Source of the DNA: JBBILG01 sp037445085
GTDB lineage: Bacteria; Pseudomonadota; Gammaproteobacteria; Burkholderiales; Methylophilaceae
Direction: 5' to 3'
NCBI GenBank assembly: GCA_037445085.1
Contig: JBBILG010000034.1
Coordinates: forward strand, 1-17,090
Length of the DNA: 17,090 nucleotides
Part shown: positions 1-5,808 of the stretch, one piece after another
Layout: every line of letters begins with the position of its first letter
How positions within the stretch are numbered: position 1 is the first letter of the stretch
Position numbers and translations under genes: made by a program
Notes under the pieces: model-generated
What the model was told of the DNA's origin: nothing
The model's database searches: none
The model's input: the letters and a program-made list of their open reading frames with translations, nothing else

Positions 1-299
1 CCGGCTTCCCGCATCGCCTCCGCCTGCGGAATGGTGCGCGGAAAGCCGTCGAACAGGAAGCCGTTGGCGCAATCGGCATCCTTGATGCGTTCCTTCACCA
101 GGCCGATGATGACCTCGTCCGGCACCAGCGCGCCGGCATCCATGAATTTCTTCGCTTCCAGGCCGAGCCGGGTGCCGGCCTTGACCGCGGCGCGCAGCAT
201 GTCGCCGGTGGAAATCTGCGGAATGTCGAACTTTTCCCGGATGAAATGGGCCTGGGTGCCCTTGCCGGCGCCTGGGGCGCCCAAGAGGATGACGCGCAT
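1..299 (-). CDS. adk: Adenylate kinase (N-terminal part, runs off the left edge)
   Basis: Adenylate kinase interconverts ATP + AMP and 2 ADP in the cytoplasm. The first 99 codons are present. The protein opens with MRVILLGAPGAGKGTQ, the phosphate-binding P-loop (residues 7-14). It continues with the AMP-binding region STGDMLR (about 30-36) and FDGFPRT (about 83-89), which are diagnostic family motifs. The start ATG at 299 is preceded by an AAGGA ribosome-binding site (307-311) at good spacing. The gene follows rsmA by 56 bp in the same direction, and a TATAAT box sits in that gap, so it may have its own promoter. The C-terminal half, including the LID domain, lies outside the window, so it cannot be told whether the LID is of the zinc-binding type. 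Confidence 0.97.
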   Translation of the reverse strand, partial: MRVILLGAPGAGKGTQAHFIREKFDIPQISTGDMLRAAVKAGTRLGLEAKKFMDAGALVPDEVIIGLVKERIKDADCANGFLFDGFPRTIPQAEAMREA

Positions 300-349
300 G
301 GGGATGTCCTTGTGGATGCTGGAAAGCGGTTCATGTTTTTTGACCCGGG

Positions 350-355
350 ATTATA
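350..355 (-). promoter_or_regulatory. Candidate -10 box for adk
   Basis: A perfect TATAAT on the minus strand directly abuts the rsmA stop codon, about 50 bp before the adk start. The -35 position would lie inside the end of rsmA, and no good TTGACA match is seen there. It could be an internal promoter allowing adk expression apart from rsmA. Confidence 0.4.
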
Positions 356-1120
356 TCAGGCGAGATGATTCGCGATAGCCGCGAATTCCGCCACTCCCAG
401 GTTTTCCGCGCGCAGTTGCGGGTCGATGCCGAGGGCGGCGAAGCCGGCATCGTCGAGCACACCCTTGAGCGTGTTGCGCAAGGTCTTGCGCCGCTGGCTG
501 AAGGCGGCGCCGACGATGCGGCCGAACAGCGCCTCGTCTCTTGCCAGATGCGGCGGCGCGGCATACGGCACGGCACGCACGAAAGCCGATTCCACCTTGG
601 GCGCCGGGTCGAAGGCTGCCGGCGGCACGATGAACAGGCATTCCATGTAGAGGCGATATTGCAGCATCACCGAAAGCCGCCCGTATGCCGGGGTGGAGGG
701 GGCCGCCACCATACGCTCCACCACTTCCTTCTGCAGCATGAAATGCATGTCGACGATGTGTGCCGAGCGCTCCAGCAGACGGAACAGCAGCGGGGTGGAG
801 ATGTTGTAGGGCAGATTGCCCACCACGCGCACTTTCTCGCCGAGCGCGGCGAAATCGAACCGGAGCGCGTCGCTATTGTGGATGGTGAGCTTGCCCGCTG
901 GGTAATGCGTGTGCATCCACGCCACGATGTCGCGGTCGAGCTCCACCACGTGCAGATGCTGGAGATGCTGTAGCAATGGCCGGGTCAGCGCGCCGAAGCC
1001 GGGGCCGATTTCCACCATGAGATCGTCCGCCTGCGGGCGGATGGCGGCGATACAGTCGCGGATGATGTCCGGCTCCGACAGAAAATTCTGGCCAAAACGC
1101 TTGCGCGGGATATGTTTCAT
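356..1120 (-). CDS. rsmA: 16S rRNA (adenine(1518)-N(6)/adenine(1519)-N(6))-dimethyltransferase
   Basis: RsmA (KsgA) dimethylates two adjacent adenines in the loop of helix 45 of 16S rRNA late in small-subunit assembly, using S-adenosylmethionine. The 254-residue protein begins MKHIPRKRFGQNFL, the classical N-terminus. It has the SAM-binding motif VEIGPGFGAL (about 36-45), the acidic residue of VVELDRD (about 58-64) and the catalytic NLPYNIS (102-108). FSQRRKTLRNTL and the C-terminal AENLGVAEF are also typical. Length fits the family. The start at 1120 is chosen by homology. The reading frame stays open further upstream through the 95-bp repeats and N gap to 1309, but that extension is duplicated sequence, not family sequence. 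No clear Shine-Dalgarno precedes 1120. The start codon and first nine codons are part of a tandemly repeated unit, which is unusual. Confidence 0.96.
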   Translation of the reverse strand: MKHIPRKRFGQNFLSEPDIIRDCIAAIRPQADDLMVEIGPGFGALTRPLLQHLQHLHVVELDRDIVAWMHTHYPAGKLTIHNSDALRFDFAALGEKVRVVGNLPYNISTPLLFRLLERSAHIVDMHFMLQKEVVERMVAAPSTPAYGRLSVMLQYRLYMECLFIVPPAAFDPAPKVESAFVRAVPYAAPPHLARDEALFGRIVGAAFSQRRKTLRNTLKGVLDDAGFAALGIDPQLRAENLGVAEFAAIANHLA

Positions 1121-1398
1121 CTGGGAGGCGCAGTGATGCGCGAGCGTTNNNNNNNNNNNNNNNNNNNNNNNNNNNNNNNNNNNNNNNNNNNNNNNNNNNN
1201 NNNNNNNNNNNNNNNNNNNNNNNNNNNNNNNNNNNNNNNNNNNNNNNNCAGGCTGACCCGCGTGGCGGGTCATGCCGGAACTAAAACGCTTGCGCGGGAT
1301 ATGTTTCATCTGGGAGGCGCAGTGATGCGCGAGCGTTTCAGAGCAGGCTGACCCGCGTGGCGGGTCATGCCGGAACTAAAACGCTTGCGCGGGATATG
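1094..1398 (-). repeat. 95-bp tandem repeat array carrying copies of the rsmA start region
   Basis: A 21-bp block (1094-1114, 1283-1303, 1378-1398) recurs three times. The 55-bp segments 1094-1148 and 1283-1337 match, as do 1249-1303 and 1344-1398. One complete 95-bp unit (1283-1377) is visible. Read on the minus strand, each unit carries an ATG followed by codons for (K)HIPRKRF, as in the true rsmA start, and then a perfect 8-bp inverted repeat with a 3-nt loop (TGACCCGC-CAC-GCGGGTCA; 1254-1272 and 1349-1367). The N gap falls inside the array, so the number of units is unknown. Closing the gap with exactly one unit needs 6 bases; each extra unit adds 95. Confidence 0.85.
1149..1248. other. 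Assembly gap of 100 N inside the tandem repeat
   Basis: Exactly 100 N, a conventional placeholder length. Both flanks are parts of the same 95-bp repeat unit, the usual reason for a contig break. The true missing length should be 6 + 95n bases if the array is regular (6, 101, 196 and so on). Confidence 0.95.
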
Positions 1399-1401
1399 CA
1401 T
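1306..1401 (-). CDS. Possible 31-aa leader ORF upstream of rsmA (repeat-encoded)
   Basis: From an ATG at 1401 the outermost repeat reads MHIPRKRFSSGMTRHAGQP and ends APPR-stop after 31 codons. Its TGA overlaps the ATG of the next repeat copy (1309) as ATGA, so a ribosome could in principle pass from copy to copy and finally into rsmA. Each 95-bp unit would give a 32-residue peptide coupled to the next start. No ribosome-binding site is evident and the peptide resembles nothing I recognise. It may simply be the by-product of duplicating the rsmA 5' end. Confidence 0.2.
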   Translation of the reverse strand: MHIPRKRFSSGMTRHAGQPALKRSRITAPPR

Positions 1402-1407
1402 GCCGGC

Positions 1408-1438
1408 ATTCTACCCGACCGTGCCGGGGGCCGGGCAA
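1408..1438 (-). promoter_or_regulatory. Weak candidate promoter for rsmA
   Basis: Minus-strand TAGAAT (1413-1408) lies just upstream of the outermost repeat. A TTGCCC (1438-1433) precedes it with a 19-bp spacer, longer than ideal. If used, the transcript would start at or near the repeat array and carry all its hairpins in the rsmA leader. Confidence 0.25.
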
Positions 1439-1445
1439 ACCCTCT

Positions 1446-2612
1446 TCAGCGCGGCAGCAGGCGCTCGACCAGGCGCACCCAGTAGGCCGCGCCGATGGGC
1501 AGGATATCGTCGTTGAAATCGTAGCGGGGATTGTGCAGCAGGCAGCCGCCCTCGCCCAGGCCGTTGCCCAGCCAGACGTAGCAGCCCGGCTTTTCCTGCA
1601 GCATGTAGGAAAAATCCTCGGCGCCCATGGAGGGGCGCAGGTCGCTGCGCACGTTGTCGGCGCCGACGATGTCCGCGGCGGCGGCGCGGCACCATTCCGT
1701 CTCGCGCGCCGAATTGACGGTGGCGGGGTAGCCGGTCTCGAATTCCAGCCCCGCGTGCATGCCGTAGGCTTCGGCCACACCCTTGCAGGTGCGGCGCATG
1801 GCGGCCCGCACCTGTTCGCGCACTTCCGTGGAGAGCGCACGCAGGGTGCCGCCGAGCCGGGCCTTGTCCGGCAGGATGTTGTAGGCCTCGCCGGCATGGA
1901 AGCGGGTGATGCTGAGCACGGCGGAATCGAGCGGGTCCAGGTCGCGGCTGACGATGCCCTGCAGCGCCTGCATCAGCGCGCCGCCGGCGAGGATGACGTC
2001 GCGTCCCTGATGCGGCATGGCGGCATGCGCCCCGTGGCCGGACAGCGTGATGTCGAAGCGGTCGGTGGATGCCATGATGGGGCCGGAAAAGATGCCGAAC
2101 TGCCCGGCCGGCAGCCCCGGCCAGTTGTGCAGGCCGAACACGGCCTCGGCCGGGAAGCGCACGAACAGTCCCTGTTCCACCATGACGCGCCCGCCCCCCA
2201 CGGATTCCTCGGCGGGCTGGAAGATGAAGTGCACCACGCCGTCGAAATTGCGCGCGTGCGCCAGATGATCCGCCGCCGCCAGCAGCATGGCGGTATGGCC
2301 GTCGTGGCCGCAGGCGTGCATGCGGCCGTCATGGCGCGAGCGGTGGGCGAAATCGTTGCGCTCCTGCAGCGGCAGGGCATCCATGTCGGCACGCAGGGCG
2401 ATGGTGCGTTCCCCGTGGCCGCGGCGCAAGGTGCCGACCACGCCGGTGCCCGCCATGCCGCGATGCACTTCCAGGCCGAGCGCCTCCAGCGTGGCGGCAA
2501 CGATGCCGGCGGTGCGGTGCTCCTCGAAGGCGATCTCCGGGTGGGCGTGGAGGTCGTGGCGCAGGTCGGCGAAGCGCCCCGCCCGTTCGCGGATGCGGGC
2601 GGGGATGTGCAC
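1446..2612 (-). CDS. M20-family metallo-amidohydrolase (hippurate hydrolase / N-acyl amino acid amidohydrolase type)
   Basis: A cytoplasmic dinuclear-metal hydrolase of the M20D amidohydrolase group, which removes acyl groups from N-acyl amino acids or related amides; the true substrate cannot be read from sequence. Visible landmarks with the GTG start: LRHDLHAHPE (17-26), ALRADMDALPL (72-82), the metal-binding HACGHDGH (99-106), FQPAEES (131-137) with the catalytic Glu pair, GLHNWPG (160-166), and a dimerisation-type domain from about 180. Length is 388 residues, normal for the family. GTG at 2612 leaves 13 bp after the preceding DUF502 stop. An ATG at 2654 would add 14 residues and overlap that gene by 29 bp. 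Neither start has a strong ribosome-binding site, so the N-terminus is uncertain. Confidence 0.9.
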   Translation of the reverse strand: MHIPARIRERAGRFADLRHDLHAHPEIAFEEHRTAGIVAATLEALGLEVHRGMAGTGVVGTLRRGHGERTIALRADMDALPLQERNDFAHRSRHDGRMHACGHDGHTAMLLAAADHLAHARNFDGVVHFIFQPAEESVGGGRVMVEQGLFVRFPAEAVFGLHNWPGLPAGQFGIFSGPIMASTDRFDITLSGHGAHAAMPHQGRDVILAGGALMQALQGIVSRDLDPLDSAVLSITRFHAGEAYNILPDKARLGGTLRALSTEVREQVRAAMRRTCKGVAEAYGMHAGLEFETGYPATVNSARETEWCRAAAADIVGADNVRSDLRPSMGAEDFSYMLQEKPGCYVWLGNGLGEGGCLLHNPRYDFNDDILPIGAAYWVRLVERLLPR

Positions 2613-2625
2613 TCTGCCGGATGGG

Positions 2626-3227
2626 TCAGGATTCCCTGTCGTCCTGCCGGACATCGTTTTTTGCCATCCACGCGAACAGCGAGGCACGCATGGCTTCTTC
2701 CACGGTCATGCTGACCGGCTGCACCCAGGCGCGCGGCACGAATACCGTATAGCCGCCTATCATGTAGCTCATGGGGAGATATACCGCCACCCGGTCGCCC
2801 TGCAGGAACCCTGCGGGCAGACCCCAGATGTTCTGGCGGGTGATCAGCCCCACCATTTCCAGCTCATGGCCGGGCATTTTCAGGATTACCACCTGCTGGG
2901 CCGGGCTTTCGCTGCTCGGCGTGAAATAATCCGCGAAATTCTTCAGCGAGGAATAGATGCTCTTGACCACCGGCGTGTTGGTGAACGGCAACTCCAGCAA
3001 GGTCAGCAGCCTGTGCGCGCGCGGATGCGAGATCAGGAAGCCGAGCAGCACGATGGCTCCTATGCCCAGCACCAGGCCCATGCCGGGCAGGTGAAAGTCC
3101 CCGACCAGCGGCCGCAGCCACCACATGGCAAAGTTTTCCGTCCAGGCGAGGAAAAGATACAGCAGGTAGATCGTCAGGCCCAGCGGCAGGGCGGCCAGCA
3201 NNNNNNNNNNTGGTACAGGTGTCTCAT
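2626..3227 (-). CDS. DUF502 family membrane protein (interrupted by a 10-N gap)
   Basis: DUF502 proteins are small inner-membrane proteins of unknown function, common in proteobacteria and chloroplast-containing organisms. Two hydrophobic segments are seen: LGLTIYLLYLFLAW soon after the gap and GLVLGIGAIVLLGFLIS further on. The family hallmark PFTNTPVVKSIYSSLKNF (with the usual P-x-V-K-x-I-Y core) and a soluble C-terminal half with GDRVAVYLP and GGYTVFVP follow. The N-terminus probably begins MRHLY at 3227 (or MMANHP at 3266, same frame), immediately before the N run. The stated gap of 10 does not keep that start in frame with the body; the true gap length must be 2 modulo 3. A few residues of the first membrane segment are therefore missing. 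The gene is followed at 13 bp by the amidohydrolase. Confidence 0.85.
3201..3210. other. Assembly gap of 10 N within the DUF502 gene
   Basis: Ten N placed a few codons after the likely start. From the ATG at 3227 there are 17 bases before the gap, and the downstream frame needs 2 more to complete a codon. A missing length of 2 modulo 3 (for example 11, 14 or 17) restores one frame; 10 does not. Confidence 0.95.
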
Positions 3228-3356
3228 CAACTGTTGCGCTCCGGGACGGGGGTGGTTGGCCATCATGCCGGGAATGATACGCCAGATCGGCTCGCATGGA
3301 TTGGGGGCCGGTGCGGAGACGGGATGGGCCGGCCTCGTCGCGTTGCCGGCAGCCGG

Positions 3357-4103
3357 TTACGGGGCTGTCCCCAGGATCGCGCCCTGCCGGCGCAGTTCCT
3401 GCAGGAGCTGCGCGCCGAAGCCTGTCACGCCGTGCGCATCGGCATGCCCCAGCTCCGCGGCGATGCGCTCCAGCGCGCTGCGGCCGCTGTCCGCGCCCTC
3501 CCCGAGCAGTTGCAGCAGGCGCGCGGTGACCGCATTGATTTCGCTGAAGTGCACCGTATCGTCGGCGGCGCGGAACACCAGCAGGCGCGTCGGCTCGGCG
3601 TCGGGCCGCATCGGCTGGAAGCGCGGCGCAATGCGCTGCACCGGATAGGGATACTCCAGCACGGCGTGTGCTGCGGCCAGCAGCGGCCGGCCGGCCAGCA
3701 GGTCGCCGTCCGCCGCGGCGGGCGCATCCTGCACGTCCGCCACGGCGATGGCCAGCTCCATCCACTCGTAGTGCGCGAGGCTGGGCAGGAAGGGCGGCAG
3801 CCCGGTGATGGCGGACGGCGCGCCCTGCAGCCAGCCTACGAATTCCTCCGGGATCTGGCGGAACCACGGCGTGGCGCAGCGATGCTGCGCGAGGAAGGCG
3901 CGCACCAGCCGCCGCCAGCGGCGCACGCCGAGGACGCGGCGCAACACCGGAAAGCAGGCAGCCAGGGTGGCTTCCATGTTGTTGAAGACGAGCTCGCCAT
4001 AGACGCGCATGCGTCTCGCCGACACGCCGCGCGGGCGGGGGAAGCGGACGGGATCGCGGAGGTGAGCGGCGAAGGCGGCCTGGTACTGGTGCAGCGCGCT
4101 CAT
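3357..4103 (-). CDS. hvfC: DUF2063 protein, partner of the MNIO peptide-modifying enzyme (HvfC/BufC-like)
   Basis: A 248-residue soluble protein beginning MSALHQYQAAFAAHLRDP. Its N-terminal half shows the DUF2063 pattern: RMRVYGELVFNNMEATLAACFPVL (about 31-54), WFRQIPEEF, and LPPFLPSLAHYEW. In characterised relatives (HvfC, MbnC-like partners, BufC) this protein forms a complex with the DUF692 enzyme and helps bind the precursor peptide. Here its ATG overlaps the stop of the DUF692 gene (ATGA, 4103-4100), so translation is very likely coupled and the two proteins made in equal amounts. The C-terminal part (HFSEINAVTARLLQLL, GAQLLQELRRQGAI) resembles a small helical domain. It is the last gene of the hvfABC unit; no DoxX-like gene, often present in related operons, follows. 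Confidence 0.88.
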   Translation of the reverse strand: MSALHQYQAAFAAHLRDPVRFPRPRGVSARRMRVYGELVFNNMEATLAACFPVLRRVLGVRRWRRLVRAFLAQHRCATPWFRQIPEEFVGWLQGAPSAITGLPPFLPSLAHYEWMELAIAVADVQDAPAAADGDLLAGRPLLAAAHAVLEYPYPVQRIAPRFQPMRPDAEPTRLLVFRAADDTVHFSEINAVTARLLQLLGEGADSGRSALERIAAELGHADAHGVTGFGAQLLQELRRQGAILGTAP

Positions 4104-4948
4104 GCCCGACACCGCCTCGGCATGGTCCCGTAGCGGCGCTGCAGCGCGGCGATGCGGGCCACCTCCGGCAGCAGCTCTTCGAGCGGCGGGATGTTGAGAT
4201 CGCGCTCCAGCAGGGTGGGCGCCACGCCGAGGCGGCGATAGGCCTCCTCCAGCAGATCCCAGACCGGGTCGATGACGGCATCGCCGTGGTTGTCGACGAT
4301 GAGGTTCGGCGCGAGGCGCAGGTGGCCGGCGGTATGGATGTAGGCCACGCGCTCGCCCGGCAGTTGTCGCAGGAAATCGAACGGGTCGAAGCCGAGGTTG
4401 ACGCTGTTGACGTAGATGTTGTTGACGTCTAGGTGGAGATCGCAGTCGGCTTCCTCCAGCACGGCGCGGATGAAATCCGCCTCGCTCAGGTCGGCGAGCG
4501 GCGCGGCCACGTAGCAGGAGGCGTTCTCCACGGCGATGCGCCGTTCCAGGAGCTCCTGGGTGCGGCGGATGCGCGCGGCGACATGGCGCACGGCTTCTTC
4601 CGTGCAGGGGATGGGCAGCAGTTCGTAGAGGTGGCCGCCCGCGCTGCAATACGCCAGATGCTCGCTGTAGAGCGGGATGTGATAGCGGTCGAGAAAGTCC
4701 TTGATGCGGGCGAGCAGCAGCTCGTCCAGCGGATCCGGTCCGCCCAGGGACAGCGACAGGCCGTGCGCGACGATGGGGTAGCGCTCGGCAAACCAGTCGA
4801 ACTGCCTGGCCCGGGCACCGCCCATGCCGATCCAGTTTTCCGGGGCGACCTCGAAGAAGTCGATGGCGTGGGCGGTGTCGGTCTGAAGCGCGGGCATCAG
4901 TTCCCGCTTGAGGCCGAGCCCCGCGCCGGACAGCGCGGGGGAGTTCAC
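4100..4948 (-). CDS. hvfB: DUF692 multinuclear non-heme iron oxidative enzyme (MNIO), HvfB/BufB-like
   Basis: MNIO enzymes fold as TIM barrels holding two or three irons and oxidatively convert cysteines of a precursor peptide to rings such as oxazolone/thioamide or thiooxazole. The 282-residue protein has the family landmarks: DFFEVAPENW (30-39), HGLSLSLGG (62-70), SEHLAYC (95-101), AVENASCY (139-146), LDVNNIYVNSVNLG (173-186), YIHTAGH (203-209), VDNHGDAVIDPVW (218-230) and a late LLERD (246-250). The His, Asp, Glu and Asn residues in these blocks are the expected metal ligands. The GTG start at 4948 is chosen because it leaves 4 nt after the precursor gene's stop. An upstream ATG (5008) would overlap that gene by over 50 nt and add a low-complexity tail. 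The stop overlaps the start of hvfC. Confidence 0.93.
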   Translation of the reverse strand: MNSPALSGAGLGLKRELMPALQTDTAHAIDFFEVAPENWIGMGGARARQFDWFAERYPIVAHGLSLSLGGPDPLDELLLARIKDFLDRYHIPLYSEHLAYCSAGGHLYELLPIPCTEEAVRHVAARIRRTQELLERRIAVENASCYVAAPLADLSEADFIRAVLEEADCDLHLDVNNIYVNSVNLGFDPFDFLRQLPGERVAYIHTAGHLRLAPNLIVDNHGDAVIDPVWDLLEEAYRRLGVAPTLLERDLNIPPLEELLPEVARIAALQRRYGTMPRRCRA

Positions 4949-4952
4949 GGGG

Positions 4953-5294
4953 TCACCGTTTCTCGCCGCCGCAGGCGCCTTGCTTGTCCTTCTCGCCGCT
5001 GCAGGCACCCTCCTTGGCCTTCTCGCCGCCGCAGGCGCCTTGCTTGTCTTTTTGCCTGTCGCAAGCGGAGTCCTTGCTCTTGTCCGATGGCTTTTCCATA
5101 CTGCCGCCGCATTTCCCGGCCCCGCACTTGCCGTTTTTCGTCTTGTCGCCGCCGGAGGCGTCGGCCACCATGTAACCGGTGGCCAGCGGTTTCAGCATGA
5201 AAGGGTTTTCGGCTGCGGCGGCCGGCGCGACTCCCACGCCGATGGCCAGGGCGCCGCCCACCACCAGGGTCACGGATTGCTTGGATGCTTTCAT
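4953..5294 (-). CDS. hvfA: Cys-rich exported precursor peptide, HvfA/bufferin-like
   Basis: A 113-residue secreted low-complexity protein, the likely substrate of the adjacent MNIO enzyme. Residues 1-28 form a signal peptide (KASK, then a hydrophobic VVGGALAIGVGVAP, then AAAA). The mature start ENPFMLKPLATGYMVADA is typical of this family, in which modified Cys residues bind copper. Six cysteines are at 57, 62, 78, 88, 98 and 108. The first two lie in NGKCG-AGKCGG, close to the canonical paired EGKCG core. The last four sit in a 10-residue tandem repeat of the type QGACGGEKxK rich in Lys/Glu, which departs from the usual core. Strong ribosome-binding site AAGGAGA at 5306-5300. First gene of the hvfABC operon. 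The assignment rests on gene context plus sequence style; modification of the GAC cysteines is unproven. Confidence 0.88.
   Translation of the reverse strand: MKASKQSVTLVVGGALAIGVGVAPAAAAENPFMLKPLATGYMVADASGGDKTKNGKCGAGKCGGSMEKPSDKSKDSACDRQKDKQGACGGEKAKEGACSGEKDKQGACGGEKR
4961..5080 (-). repeat. Four 30-bp tandem repeats encoding the Cys repeat of the precursor
   Basis: Units are 4961-4990, 4991-5020, 5021-5050 and 5051-5080. The first and third differ at a single base; the second is diverged; the fourth (nearest the N-terminus in the protein) is the most degenerate. Each encodes ten residues with one Cys: DSACDRQKDK, QGACGGEKAK, EGACSGEKDK, QGACGGEK. The pattern suggests recent expansion in steps of one or two units. 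Confidence 0.9.
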
Positions 5295-5299
5295 CGCAG

Positions 5300-5339
5300 T
5301 CTCCTTGAAGTTTAGGATGTGTCGTGCACCACCATTCTA
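5300..5339 (-). promoter_or_regulatory. Ribosome-binding site and candidate -10 box of the hvfABC operon
   Basis: The 76-bp gap between DUF1841 and hvfA holds AAGGAGA (5306-5300), five bases before the ATG, and a TAGAAT (5339-5334) about 40 bp before it. A convincing -35 is not seen at the right distance (TGCAAT is the nearest), so an activator or an alternative sigma factor is possible. No rho-independent terminator separates it from the upstream operon, so read-through from rsx-nth is also possible. Confidence 0.4.
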
Positions 5340-5370
5340 GCAGCCCGTTCGCGCCAATTGCACGCCTGGG

Positions 5371-5808
5371 TCAGGCGGACGCCTTGCGGCGCATGCATTC
5401 CAGATAGGCGGCGCCGTCCGGCGGCAGCCGGTCGCGCTGCGCCCGCCACACCGTTTCCGCCAGGCAGTCCATCAGCGCGTGCTGGGCGGCATGCGCGTCG
5501 CCCAGCCGCCGCAACAGCGCATGGTAGGCGGCGGCGATGCCGGGAGGCTGGTCGATGGACAGATGCTCCAGTATCGACAGGTGCAGGCTCAGGTGCAAGA
5601 AGGGGTTGGTCTCACCCGCTTCGGGGAAGTAATCCTGCGTGAGGTATTGGTCCGGGGCGGCGAGCACGCCGTGATATTCGGGGTGCTCCGCGATCACCTG
5701 CCAGGCCATGTCTTCCAGTGGTGCGAGGGGTTCTCGGGTGTGCCGCTTGCGCCATGCATCGAAGAAGAGCCGCCGCGCCTCTTCGCGGCTGGGATTGAAC
5801 AGGCTCAT
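5371..5808 (-). CDS. DUF1841 family protein
   Basis: A 145-residue soluble protein of unknown function found mainly in beta- and gammaproteobacteria. It starts MSLFNPSREEARRLFFDAW, has PLEDMAWQVIAEHPEYH in the middle, and then the conserved NPFLHLSLHLSILEHLSIDQPPGI (about 87-110), rich in His. A short helical C-terminus follows. The ATG at 5808 overlaps the stop of nth (ATGA), so it is coupled to endonuclease III and forms the tail of the rsx-nth unit. No catalytic motif can be named. The pairing with nth and its His-rich segment are the only clues to its role. Confidence 0.88.
   Translation of the reverse strand: MSLFNPSREEARRLFFDAWRKRHTREPLAPLEDMAWQVIAEHPEYHGVLAAPDQYLTQDYFPEAGETNPFLHLSLHLSILEHLSIDQPPGIAAAYHALLRRLGDAHAAQHALMDCLAETVWRAQRDRLPPDGAAYLECMRRKASA

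Noticed and set aside
1254..1272. Repeat hairpin TGACCCGCGTGGCGGGTCA as a rho-independent terminator
   Set aside because: No T run follows the stem on the plus strand; on the minus strand the rsmA start region follows. It is better treated as part of the repeat.
1094..1398. CRISPR array or insertion-sequence end
   Set aside because: The units are contiguous with identical content rather than repeats with unique spacers, there are no cas genes, and no transposase or terminal inverted repeats are seen.
2287..3648. Long plus-strand open frame opposite the amidohydrolase, DUF502 and hvfC
   Set aside because: It is a high-GC shadow of well-supported minus-strand genes, crosses the N gap, and its translation is Arg/Ala/Pro-rich without any family motif.
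2626..4281. A single 551-residue protein joining DUF502 to an upstream frame
   Set aside because: The upstream part is an out-of-frame reading of hvfC/hvfB and the join depends on the arbitrary 10-N gap length.
4949..5008. Upstream ATG of hvfB giving 20 more residues
   Set aside because: It lies within the precursor's repeat-coding end, is not like DUF692 N-termini, and the GTG at 4948 fits spacing and family length better.
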